Positions 1-5,989 of a stretch of DNA of 5,989 nt are shown in pieces. A model generated the notes under the pieces. That model saw only the letters and a list, made by a program, of their open reading frames with translations. It was not told the DNA's origin and searched no databases. Within the stretch, counting starts at the first letter, position 1. Each line of letters begins with the position of its first letter. The position numbers were made by a program, and so were the translations under genes. Where the stretch lies: NCBI GenBank assembly GCA_031259205.1, contig JAIRLS010000157.1:1-5989 (forward strand), written 5' to 3'. The DNA comes from Bacteroidales bacterium. GTDB taxonomy: Bacteria; Bacteroidota; Bacteroidia; Bacteroidales; UBA4181.

Positions 1-164
1 TGTTGTTCGGGATATTTTCGCGATGTGATTCGATGGGTGAAGTATGCGACGGGATGCGTGAATTGGGTAGTAATCGAAGGACGGCGAGCGTACGCCAAAC
101 GGACAGGGAGTAAAAACAAAATTCAAAAGTCCTGAATTGAAAATCGACAAGTGCATTTCAAATT
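1..164. other. Left-edge stretch, no confident gene
   Basis: No recognisable gene. On the plus strand a frame is open from base 1 to a TGA at 133-135 (about 44 codons, ending ...KNKIQKS) and another from base 3 to a TAA near 111-113. On the minus strand an ATG near 155 opens a frame that runs off the left edge. None shows a motif I recognise, and they compete with one another, so at most one is real. A small 6-bp inverted repeat (AATTCA / TGAATT, 120-125 and 133-138) is present. The stretch may hold the 3' end of a plus-strand gene convergent with korAB, or plain intergenic DNA. Confidence 0.3.
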
Positions 165-195
165 GTCGGCAAGCCGGCTTGCCGACAGTTGAAAT
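155..195 (-). terminator. GC-rich palindrome, candidate korAB terminator
   Basis: Positions 165-186 are a perfect 22-bp palindrome (arm GTCGGCAAGCC and its complement), extended by one T-A pair. After one bulge and a T-G pair, a further 7-bp match follows (ATTTCAA 155-161 with TTGAAAT 189-195). As RNA it would fold into a stem of at least 9 bp with a CCGG tetraloop. It begins about 41 nt past the korB stop, the usual place for a terminator. The tract after the hairpin in the minus-strand reading (CAATTTGAAAT) is only weakly U-rich, so intrinsic termination is plausible but not typical. The symmetry would allow it to work in both directions. Confidence 0.55.
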
Positions 196-227
196 ACACC
201 CCTTTTCCTCCGGCGGCAATAAATCCG

Positions 228-1271
228 TTATATTTCGATGATATCGCCGCTATTCAGGACGTCGTCCACACAACGCACGGGCGATCCGGCTTTTTGCCGT
301 GCGATTTGTTCCTCCATCAGCCGGTCGAAAGAGGGCGCTTCCACAGAACGAATAACCCCCGTCGCCATGGGAAAATGCGGGGGCGTCATTTTGGCGATCA
401 TTATTTGCAGGGCAGGATCGGGATCGGAAGGGTTGTGCACGAGGATATCATCCATGGTGACGCCGTTTTTCCCCAGTTCCACTACTTCGAGATGCAGTCC
501 GTTCAGACGGATGCCCTTAGTTTTGTCTTTTCCGAAGAGCAGGGGTTGTCCTGCTGCGAGTTGTATCTGGTGGTCGTCGCGGAACTCTCTGCCTGTCACT
601 TGCGCATGGGTTTTGTCGGCAAAGATGATACAGTTTTGCAGTACTTCCACTACCGCCGTACCACGGTGCAAAGCCGCCTCTTCCAGAATTTCCGTCATGT
701 ATCTTGGGATATTGTCGGCGACGCGGGCGAAGAAAGTGCCCTGGGCGCCCATTACCAGATCGGCCGGATTGAACGGTGCCTCTATTGTTCCGCAGGGCGA
801 CGTCTTGGTGATTGACCCTGTGGGCGTTGTGGGTGAAAACTGTCCTTTGGTAAGCCCGTATATTTTGTTATTGAAAAGGATAACGGTCATATCTATGTTG
901 CGGCGGATGGCATGTATGAAATGGTTGCCTCCGATGGCCATAGAGTCGCCGTCGCCGGTATTTACCCAAATGCTGAGGGCCGGGTTGGCGATTTTCATTC
1001 CCGAAGCGATAGCGGCCGCGCGGCCGTGTATGCCGTGGAAGCCATAGGTATCGACATAGTACGGGAAGCGCGACGAACAGCCGATACCCGACACGACCAC
1101 AAAATTTTCCTTGCGGTAACCGACTTTCGGAAATACTTGTGTAACCGAACTCAAAACGGCATGATTCCCGCATCCGGGACACCATTTGACCATCTGGTCG
1201 CTCATAAAATTGCTTTTTTCCAGCGTTGTTTCGCTTTTGGGGATTCTTTCGTCAGTTCTTTTCATTTTCAT
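228..1271 (-). CDS. korB: 2-oxoglutarate:ferredoxin oxidoreductase, beta subunit (KorB)
   Basis: This is the thiamine diphosphate and [4Fe-4S] subunit of a 2-oxoacid:ferredoxin oxidoreductase. Working with KorA in the cytoplasm, it would decarboxylate 2-oxoglutarate to succinyl-CoA and reduce ferredoxin. The 347-residue protein has the family's WCPGCG motif (residues 30-35). Cys31, Cys34, Cys65 and Cys214 have spacing very close to the four cluster ligands known in the family. The ThDP-binding signature runs from GDGDS (106-110) to NN (134-135), followed by KIYGLTKGQ. The length is normal and no key residue is missing. The start at 1271 overlaps the korA end by 20 nt in another frame. A second ATG two codons in (1265) and a Met at residue 23 are alternative starts; residues before about 27 look non-conserved. 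Specificity for 2-oxoglutarate rather than another 2-oxoacid is inferred from the KorA architecture. Confidence 0.93.
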   Translation of the reverse strand: MKMKRTDERIPKSETTLEKSNFMSDQMVKWCPGCGNHAVLSSVTQVFPKVGYRKENFVVVSGIGCSSRFPYYVDTYGFHGIHGRAAAIASGMKIANPALSIWVNTGDGDSMAIGGNHFIHAIRRNIDMTVILFNNKIYGLTKGQFSPTTPTGSITKTSPCGTIEAPFNPADLVMGAQGTFFARVADNIPRYMTEILEEAALHRGTAVVEVLQNCIIFADKTHAQVTGREFRDDHQIQLAAGQPLLFGKDKTKGIRLNGLHLEVVELGKNGVTMDDILVHNPSDPDPALQIMIAKMTPPHFPMATGVIRSVEAPSFDRLMEEQIARQKAGSPVRCVDDVLNSGDIIEI

Positions 1272-3102
1272 TCATTAAGTGATCCGTCAGTTTTTGTACA
1301 ATCTCTTCCACGAGGAAGGGCTGCCCCTGCACTTTATTTACCTGTCCGCAGGGGAATTGCGGGTATGTCATGCGCAGGTAGTTGACAAACTGCCCGTTAT
1401 TAAGTTCGCAGACGATTCGTTTTTTGTATTTTCCGAGTATTTCCGCCGTATTGAGGGGCAACGGCATGATATGCCTGAAATGTGCATGTCCTGTTGTAAT
1501 GCCTTTTTTGTTCATTATCTCGGCGGCAGCGCGGACGGTTCCGTAAGTGCCGCCCCAGCTTATCAGCAGCAGGTCGCCTTCGGGGGCGCCTTCAACGGTT
1601 TGTTTTGCGATATGGTTGGCCACACGTTCCACTTTTTCTTTGCGGAGCTGTACCATTTTTTCATGGTTCAGCGCATCGGTGGACACGCTCCCTTTGCCGT
1701 CGGTTTTTTCCAGACCTCCGATGCGGTGCAGCAGTCCCGGCGTTCCGGGCAATGCCCACTGTCTGACCAGCGTTTCCGGATCGCGGCGATACGGCAGATA
1801 TTCGGCAGTGCCGGCCTGAGCGATGGGCGGCGTGATGGGCGGCAGATCTTTCACTGCCGGTATTTTAAACAGTTGCGAACCGTTGCCGATATATCCGTCG
1901 CTCAGCAGAATCACCGGCGTCATGTGTTCCATGGACAGTTTGGCGGCTTCGTAGGCAGAGTAGAAACAGTCCGTCGGCGAGGAAGCCGCGATGACGATAC
2001 ACGGACATTCGCCGTTGCGACCGAAAAGCGCCTGATAAAGATCGCTTTGCTCCGATTTGGTAGGCATTCCGGTTGAAGGGCCGCTACGTTGCACATCGAC
2101 AATGACCAGGGGCAACTCCGTAATGACCGCCAGTCCCAAAGCTTCGCTCTTGAGGGAAAAACCGGGGCCTGACGTAGTGGTAACAGCCAATGAACCGGTA
2201 AAAGCGGCTCCAATAGCGGAACAGACGCCGGCAATTTCGTCTTCTGCCTGAAAAGTCTTTACCCCCAGCGCCCTGTATTTTGACAGTTCCACTAAAATAT
2301 CGGTAGCCGGAGTGATGGGGTATGATCCCAGAAACAGCGGACGTCCCGATTTTTCAGCAGCGGCCATGAATCCCCATGCCGTAACCACATTGCCTGTTGC
2401 GTTGCGATATTTTCCTTTGTCGAGTGGCGCCGGACTTACATGGAAGACAGAGGGCAGCCACTCGTCATTATCTGCGTAACTGTAGCCCGCTTCCAGCGCC
2501 AGTCGATTGTTATTCAGTACCTGCGGATTTTTCCCGAATTTGTCGTCCAGGTATTTCAGCGTGGAGGCCAGACTTTTATTGAACAGTTGCAGGAGAATAC
2601 CCAGCACAAACATGTTCCGGCTTTTGTCCATGGATTTGACGTCTGCGCCGGTATCCGACAGGGCTTCGCGCGTAAGGCGGCTGACAGGCGCTTTAAAAAC
2701 CCGGTAGGCTTCGAGGCTGCCGTCGTCCAGCGGATGGGAGGTATATCCCGACTTGTCCAGCGCGTTCCTGTCAAAAGCATCCTCATTGACAATGATCGTG
2801 GCTCCCCGTTTGGTGTTTTCCAGATTGGCTTTCAGCGAAGCCGGGTTCATGGCCACCAGCACGTTACAGTGATCGCCCGACGTATGAATTTTATTTCTTC
2901 CGATATGTACCTGAAATCCGGAAACGCCGGCCTCCGTATTCTGCGGTGCGCGAATCTCGGCGGGATAATCCGGAAATGTAGCCAAATCATTGCCCGACCG
3001 AGCCGCAGCTTCGGAAAACAACGTGCCCGTCAGTTGCATTCCGTCGCCGGAATCACCTGCAAATTTGATGACTGCCTCTTCAATATTAAATATAATCCTC
3101 AT
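1252..3102 (-). CDS. korA: 2-oxoglutarate:ferredoxin oxidoreductase, gamma-alpha fusion subunit (KorA)
   Basis: This is the large subunit of the oxidoreductase, 616 residues, the usual size for the gamma-alpha fused form. Residues about 10-200 are the gamma domain, opening with VIKFAGDSGDGMQLTGTLFS and followed by FPDYPAEIRAP, which is thought to contact CoA. Residues about 235-415 are the ThDP-fold alpha domain, with the YPITPAT motif (261-267) and RSGPSTGMPTK (339-349). Thr264 and Arg339 match positions implicated in 2-oxoacid recognition in archaeal relatives. Residues about 505-605 are the C-terminal domain II (LLLISWGGTYGTV). No ferredoxin-type subunit is fused or adjacent, so the electron acceptor must be encoded elsewhere. 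It is first in the operon and overlaps korB by 20 nt, which suggests coupled, balanced translation. The chosen start leaves only a short leader after the predicted promoter, and the gamma-domain motif begins about 10 residues in, as in relatives. A pyruvate or branched-chain substrate cannot be excluded from sequence alone. Confidence 0.93.
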   Translation of the reverse strand: MRIIFNIEEAVIKFAGDSGDGMQLTGTLFSEAAARSGNDLATFPDYPAEIRAPQNTEAGVSGFQVHIGRNKIHTSGDHCNVLVAMNPASLKANLENTKRGATIIVNEDAFDRNALDKSGYTSHPLDDGSLEAYRVFKAPVSRLTREALSDTGADVKSMDKSRNMFVLGILLQLFNKSLASTLKYLDDKFGKNPQVLNNNRLALEAGYSYADNDEWLPSVFHVSPAPLDKGKYRNATGNVVTAWGFMAAAEKSGRPLFLGSYPITPATDILVELSKYRALGVKTFQAEDEIAGVCSAIGAAFTGSLAVTTTSGPGFSLKSEALGLAVITELPLVIVDVQRSGPSTGMPTKSEQSDLYQALFGRNGECPCIVIAASSPTDCFYSAYEAAKLSMEHMTPVILLSDGYIGNGSQLFKIPAVKDLPPITPPIAQAGTAEYLPYRRDPETLVRQWALPGTPGLLHRIGGLEKTDGKGSVSTDALNHEKMVQLRKEKVERVANHIAKQTVEGAPEGDLLLISWGGTYGTVRAAAEIMNKKGITTGHAHFRHIMPLPLNTAEILGKYKKRIVCELNNGQFVNYLRMTYPQFPCGQVNKVQGQPFLVEEIVQKLTDHLMNENEKN

Positions 3103-3119
3103 GCTTGTCTATTTTGCGA

Positions 3120-3152
3120 CAAAGCTATAAAAAAAAATGACAATACCCCAAA
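3120..3152 (-). promoter_or_regulatory. korAB promoter, Bacteroidota type
   Basis: Read on the minus strand there is a TTTG (3152-3149), a 21-nt spacer, and TAGCTTTG (3127-3120). This is an exact match to the Bacteroidota primary-sigma pattern TTTG-N19-21-TAnnTTTG. The predicted start is about 3114-3117, giving a leader of only about 12-15 nt before the korA ATG at 3102. No strong Shine-Dalgarno sequence is seen there, which is normal in this phylum. Confidence 0.75.
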
Positions 3153-3230
3153 AACAGTTTGAAAAGATAAAATGAATCTGTCAAAAAAGTCAATTTTGTA
3201 GCAGAAAAAACAAAAGCTTTTTCCATGTTA

Positions 3231-3238
3231 TAATTTTG
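3231..3238 (+). promoter_or_regulatory. Isolated -7-like element upstream of the inverted repeat
   Basis: TAATTTTG matches the TAnnTTTG -7 consensus on the plus strand. No TTG or TTTG lies 19-21 nt upstream, so this is at best a weak or activator-dependent promoter. It matters because a transcript starting here (about 3242-3245) would carry the perfect inverted repeat at 3265-3314 as a leader hairpin ahead of the receptor gene. Confidence 0.2.
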
Positions 3239-3264
3239 TATTTGCACATAAAATCTGCAATAAC

Positions 3265-3314
3265 ATCCCCACTTTTAGGTATTTTTCACCCTAAAAATAC
3301 CTAAAAGTGGGGAT
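3265..3314. repeat. Perfect 22-bp inverted repeat, candidate operator or leader hairpin
   Basis: The left arm 3265-3286 and right arm 3293-3314 are exact reverse complements over 22 bp, separated by the 6-nt centre CACCCT. The right arm ends on the -33 TTG of the receptor promoter. Inside it, CCTAAAA occurs at 3290-3296 and again at 3300-3306, exactly 10 bp apart, and its mirror TTTTAGG lies at 3273-3279. Helically phased half-sites directly upstream of -33 are what one expects of an activator site. The perfect dyad could equally form a cruciform or an RNA hairpin. There is no T-run after it, and no plus-strand gene before it, so a terminator role is less likely. Confidence 0.7.
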
Positions 3315-3344
3315 TGACAGGTATTGAATACTGCCCTACTTTTG
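3314..3344 (+). promoter_or_regulatory. Promoter for the small ORF and TonB-dependent receptor
   Basis: TTG (3314-3316, in the context ATTGACAG), a 20-nt spacer and TACTTTTG (3337-3344) fit the Bacteroidota TTG/TTTG - TAnnTTTG promoter. The predicted start is about 3348-3352. The -33 touches the end of the 22-bp inverted repeat, and the spacer contains a second short dyad. The resulting leader is about 110 nt to the receptor ATG at 3460 and about 28 nt to the small ORF at 3378. Confidence 0.75.
3321..3331. promoter_or_regulatory. Short dyad between -33 and -7
   Basis: GTATT G AATAC is a perfect 5-bp inverted repeat around one base. Allowing one extra G, it extends to CAG...CTG (3318-3333). 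It lies wholly in the spacer between the -33 and -7 elements, a position where repressor binding would block RNA polymerase. It is short enough that chance is a real alternative. Confidence 0.35.
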
Positions 3345-3350
3345 TACCAA

Positions 3351-3368
3351 AATTTTAAAGTTAAAATT
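3351..3368. promoter_or_regulatory. AT-rich dyad at the predicted transcription start
   Basis: AATTTTAA AG TTAAAATT is a perfect 8-bp inverted repeat around AG, beginning at or just after the predicted start of the receptor transcript. The position would suit an operator. It is composed almost wholly of A and T in AT-rich DNA, so it carries less weight than its length suggests. Confidence 0.3.
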
Positions 3369-3377
3369 CGATTTAAG

Positions 3378-3467
3378 ATGAGCGCACATATTAAAACTTT
3401 TTACCGGCTTTTGTTGGGAATTTGTTTCCTCGCGCATATATTACTTCACATGTACGACCATGCGTAA
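3378..3467 (+). CDS. Small ORF, 29-residue hydrophobic His-rich peptide, leader of the receptor gene
   Basis: An ATG about 28 nt after the predicted transcription start opens a 29-codon frame beginning MSAHIKTFYRLLLGICF and ending MYDHA before TAA at 3465-3467. Residues about 9-26 form a hydrophobic stretch long enough to span a membrane, after one Lys and one Arg. The peptide has four His (4, 20, 24, 28) and one Cys (16). Its last codons overlap the receptor ATG at 3460 in another frame, so ribosomes finishing it would be placed to start the receptor. No family is recognised. It could be a regulatory leader peptide, a small membrane protein, or a chance frame; codon evidence is too short to decide. 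Upstream sequence is A/T-rich, with no clear Shine-Dalgarno. Confidence 0.4.
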   Translation: MSAHIKTFYRLLLGICFLAHILLHMYDHA

Positions 3468-5844
3468 AAACGGCTGTACATGGAGCGCAATGCGATACGG
3501 TTTACTCCGCCTGTCGTGCATACTGTGCCTGTACTTTCCCCTGCCGGCAAACGGGCAGGGCGTCGAGGGGAAAGTGATTTCCTGCAACGACTATCAGCCG
3601 CTTGCAGGCGTGTCGGTGCGGGTTGAAGGAACGGGCATGGGAACGACAACCGGCAACGACGGACGGTATGCGCTTCCCAGTCTTGAGCCGAAGCGTTACA
3701 CGCTGCTATTTTCCTTTACGGGAATGAAAAGCGAAAAACGAACCGTCGACCTTTCCGCCGGAAAGACGAAAGCGGTCAATCTGTGCATGGAGGAAGACCT
3801 GCTATCGCTTAGCGAAGTGATGGTGGAAGCCCGTCACGAACGGAAAGAACTGGCGGAAGCCCGTCAGCAGGGCGTTCCCGTGTCGGTGATTGATGGGAAG
3901 CTGCTTGCCGGACGCGGTACGAGTATCTCCGAAGTGATCAACCACCAGACCGGCGTGAAGGTGCGGCGCACGGGCGGCGTCGGCAGCGACACGAAAATCA
4001 ACGTGCGCGGGCTGGAGGGCAAGCGCGTGCAAATCTATCTGGACGGGTATGCGCTGAATACGCCCGAAGGCTCGTTTTCCATCAATGATCTTCCGCTGCA
4101 ATTCATTGATCGCATCGAAATTTATAAAGGTATCGTCCCGCCGGAATTTGGCGGCGACGGGCTGGGCAGCGCTATCAACGTGGTGACCGTCGAGGCGGAG
4201 GGCAGTTTTTACGATGCATGGTATTCTCTCCAGTCGTATGCGACCAACGAAGGCAGCCTGCTGTACAAACATTATTTCCCGAAACAAAAACTGTATGCTA
4301 CCGGCATGGTCGGCGTGCTGGACGCCAAGAACGATTATACGATGGATTCGCCTTACGTGGAAGGCTTGCGCTTCGAGCGCGACCACGACCGTTTCCGCAG
4401 GATAGAAGGCGCACTGGCGTTTGAACTCACTGACGCATGGTGGGATGAATGTGAACTGGAGATACCGTTTTTTATCAGCCGGAAAGAGATTCAGGGGATA
4501 CAGACCAATATCCGTCATGCCCGGACAGGCGGATGGCTTACCGGCGCCGAACTGCATCTGGAAAAGGCAGGCTTTTTGGCGGACAGGCTGGATATGAAAT
4601 TCAGCGGTATATTTTTCGCAGGAGCCAATCAGATGAATGATACTTCGTCGTATATCTATGACTTTTCGGGCGGTCGCGTGGTGAACACCTACCGCGGAGA
4701 GGTGGGTTCCGTACCCAATCTCTCCAACGACCCTTTCCGCGATTACCGATACAGGCTCAACTGGAAGTATCGTCTGCTGCCCTCGATGAAACTCAACCTC
4801 AACAACGATTTCCGCTTTGTGCACACGGAAACCGGCGATACGCTCGCCGACAGTTTCCTGCACACAAACTACAGCGGTTTTACCACCGGCATCACCACGC
4901 TGATTTCTTCATTCAACGTCGAAAACAAGTGGCTGGGAGAGCGTCTGACCTCAATGCTCACGGGACGGCATTACTACCATCGCTTCAGCGGAAAGACGGT
5001 AGACATGAGCCACGGCACAAACGTTGTCCCCGATGATACCCGCGAACAGCAACACAACTACGGCTACAGCCTTGCCCTGCGGTACGATTTTGCCCCTTCG
5101 TGGCTGCTGAAATTAGCGCTGGAGCATAACTTCCGTCTGCCCAAAAGCGAGGAACTGCTGGGCGACCGCATACAGGTCGTTCCCAATCCGAGACTGCGTC
5201 CGGAACAGGCAAACAATTACAATCTCGGCGTGCTGTTCGACCGGTATTACGACGGTTTCCGCCGCCTGCAATTCGAGAGCAACGCATACGCGATGTCCAT
5301 CAAGGATATGATGATGATTCGCCCTTCCAATTATTACATGGGGTATTACAATATGGGGAAAGCCCTGCTCTACGGCATGGACGCCGAGGTGAAATGGGAC
5401 GTCAGCCGCGAGTGGTTCGTGATGCTGAACGCGACGTATCAGAAGGCGATAGACAGAATGCGCTACGTGGCGGGAACGCAAACGCCCAACGTCACTTACG
5501 GCATGCAGATTCCGCACATCCCCATTTTCTTTGTCAACTGGTCGGCAGATTACCGCAAGGACAATCTTTTTGGCGGACGCGGGCAGTACAGCCGCTTCTA
5601 CTACGAGGGCGGATATACCGACAGGTATTATTACGGATATGCCCTGACGGTGAATCAGAATTTCGTCATTCCCTCGTCGTGCATCCATACCGTCGGGGTG
5701 GAATATGCCATTCTGAACCGCCGCCTGCTGTTCTCGCTCGAATGTCACAATATTTTGAATACAAAGGAACTCACAAACTTGAACTATCCGCTGGCAGGGC
5801 GAACCGTTCAGGCGAAAGTGAGATGTACCACGTTGAAATGGTGA
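3460..5844 (+). CDS. TonB-dependent outer-membrane receptor with carboxypeptidase-regulatory-like domain
   Basis: This is a gated outer-membrane beta-barrel that would import a ligand using TonB energy. Residues 1-33 hold a signal peptide (hydrophobic LLRLSCILCLYFPLP, cleavage near ANGQ-G). Residues about 35-112 are a carboxypeptidase-regulatory-like domain (VEGKV, PLAGVSV, GNDGRYALPSL). LSEVMVEA (117-124) fits a TonB box. The plug is about 135-245 (INVRGLEGKRVQIYLDG, RIEIYKG, GGDGLGSAINVVT). The rest is barrel, ending in Trp794, a usual terminal aromatic. FRLP (558-561) and NPRL (576-579) resemble the FRAP/NPNL boxes, but no His lies between them, which argues against a classical haem receptor. 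No SusD gene follows within the window, so a glycan SusC role is unlikely. Iron-siderophore or another metal complex is a guess. ATG 3460 overlaps the preceding small ORF; ATG 3490 (residue 11) is an equally good start that gives a more compact signal peptide. Confidence 0.9.
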   Translation: MRKNGCTWSAMRYGLLRLSCILCLYFPLPANGQGVEGKVISCNDYQPLAGVSVRVEGTGMGTTTGNDGRYALPSLEPKRYTLLFSFTGMKSEKRTVDLSAGKTKAVNLCMEEDLLSLSEVMVEARHERKELAEARQQGVPVSVIDGKLLAGRGTSISEVINHQTGVKVRRTGGVGSDTKINVRGLEGKRVQIYLDGYALNTPEGSFSINDLPLQFIDRIEIYKGIVPPEFGGDGLGSAINVVTVEAEGSFYDAWYSLQSYATNEGSLLYKHYFPKQKLYATGMVGVLDAKNDYTMDSPYVEGLRFERDHDRFRRIEGALAFELTDAWWDECELEIPFFISRKEIQGIQTNIRHARTGGWLTGAELHLEKAGFLADRLDMKFSGIFFAGANQMNDTSSYIYDFSGGRVVNTYRGEVGSVPNLSNDPFRDYRYRLNWKYRLLPSMKLNLNNDFRFVHTETGDTLADSFLHTNYSGFTTGITTLISSFNVENKWLGERLTSMLTGRHYYHRFSGKTVDMSHGTNVVPDDTREQQHNYGYSLALRYDFAPSWLLKLALEHNFRLPKSEELLGDRIQVVPNPRLRPEQANNYNLGVLFDRYYDGFRRLQFESNAYAMSIKDMMMIRPSNYYMGYYNMGKALLYGMDAEVKWDVSREWFVMLNATYQKAIDRMRYVAGTQTPNVTYGMQIPHIPIFFVNWSADYRKDNLFGGRGQYSRFYYEGGYTDRYYYGYALTVNQNFVIPSSCIHTVGVEYAILNRRLLFSLECHNILNTKELTNLNYPLAGRTVQAKVRCTTLKW

Positions 5845-5860
5845 TTCGTGTCCAGGGCCG

Positions 5861-5874
5861 GCGGTTATGACCGC
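5861..5874 (+). other. Small hairpin after the receptor gene
   Basis: GCGGT (5861-5865) and ACCGC (5870-5874) form a 5-bp GC-rich stem with a TATG loop, 17 nt past the receptor stop. No T-run follows (next bases GAAAGATG), so it does not look like an effective intrinsic terminator. It may be incidental or a processing or pausing element. Confidence 0.25.
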
Positions 5875-5916
5875 GAAAGATGCGAAACGTTCTTTGACAT
5901 ATTGGTTTACACGCGA

Positions 5917-5948
5917 TTTGGACGATTTGGGAAAATAGCGTATCTTTG
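5917..5948 (+). promoter_or_regulatory. Promoter for the gene at the right edge
   Basis: TTTG (5917-5920), a 20-nt spacer and TATCTTTG (5941-5948) exactly match the Bacteroidota consensus. The predicted transcript start is about 5952-5955. It shows that the next gene has its own promoter and need not be co-transcribed with the receptor. Confidence 0.75.
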
Positions 5949-5976
5949 CTGTACAAAAAAATGGAGGAACAGACAC

Positions 5977-5989
5977 ATGTTATCACAAA
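5977..5989 (+). CDS. 5' end of a gene cut by the window edge
   Basis: ATG at 5977 follows GGAGG (5963-5967) at a 9-nt spacing, an unusually good Shine-Dalgarno-like match for this phylum, and lies about 25 nt after the predicted transcription start. Only MLSQ and one base more are visible. An in-window alternative is ATG 5961 (MEEQTHVIT...), in another frame, which would contain the GGAGG in its own codons and leave almost no leader. Four residues cannot identify a product. MLS-type N-termini occur in bacterial ferritins of this phylum, but this is only a hint. Confidence 0.45.

Noticed and set aside
189..2076. Several plus-strand open frames over korB and korA (up to about 270 codons)
   Set aside because: They are antisense shadows of korA and korB, whose motifs are unmistakable; the plus-strand translations are Arg/Cys/Ser-rich and motif-free.
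3180..3193. Two GTCAA boxes (3180-3184, 3189-3193), considered as a Crp/Fnr-type site
   Set aside because: They are direct repeats 9 bp apart, not the inverted TTGAC-N4-GTCAA needed for that family.
3265..3314. Long inverted repeat considered as a transcription terminator or CRISPR/IS end
   Set aside because: No plus-strand gene precedes it, no T-run follows, there is only one copy in the window, and no transposase, target duplication or spacer array is seen.
3802..4863. Long minus-strand open frame (353 codons) inside the receptor gene
   Set aside because: It is antisense to a clearly conserved receptor plug and barrel, has no recognisable motif, and its codon pattern is explained by the complementary strand's codon bias.
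5893..5920. TTTGACA at 5893-5899 considered as a second -33 element
   Set aside because: No TAnnTTTG lies 19-21 nt downstream of it; the promoter at 5917-5948 fits far better.
5113..5976. Minus-strand open frame (287 codons) over the receptor end and downstream promoter
   Set aside because: It is antisense to the barrel, crosses the well-formed promoter at 5917-5948, and shows no family features.

Overview
The window looks like a chromosomal segment from a member of the Bacteroidota, most likely an anaerobe of the order Bacteroidales. Three things support this: promoters that fit the phylum-specific TTTG / TAnnTTTG pattern, a TonB-dependent receptor carrying an N-terminal carboxypeptidase-regulatory-like domain, and a two-gene 2-oxoacid:ferredoxin oxidoreductase with the gamma-alpha fusion typical of KorA. 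Base composition is moderate in the genes, and the intergenic DNA is AT-rich. This placement is inference; no rRNA gene is present.

Layout: positions 1-227 hold no confident gene but contain a perfect GC-rich palindrome (165-186) just past the end of the korAB operon. Positions 228-3102, minus strand, are korB and korA in a tightly overlapped operon read leftward. Positions 3103-3459 form a divergent control region with a good promoter for each direction. On the receptor side it also carries a long perfect inverted repeat abutting the -33 element, a small dyad between -33 and -7, an AT dyad at the expected transcription start, and a 29-codon small ORF whose end overlaps the receptor start. 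Positions 3460-5844, plus strand, encode a complete TonB-dependent outer-membrane receptor with no SusD partner seen. Positions 5845-5989 contain a good promoter, a purine-rich ribosome-binding-like sequence and the first codons of a further plus-strand gene cut by the window edge.

How the parts fit: KorAB converts 2-oxoglutarate (or a related 2-oxoacid) and CoA to the acyl-CoA while reducing ferredoxin, and needs thiamine diphosphate and an iron-sulfur cluster. The receptor imports an unknown ligand across the outer membrane. The two units are divergent, and nothing in the sequence proves shared control. The most unusual part of the window is the receptor's control region: stacked dyads plus a histidine-rich, membrane-segment-like leader ORF that appears translationally coupled to the receptor.
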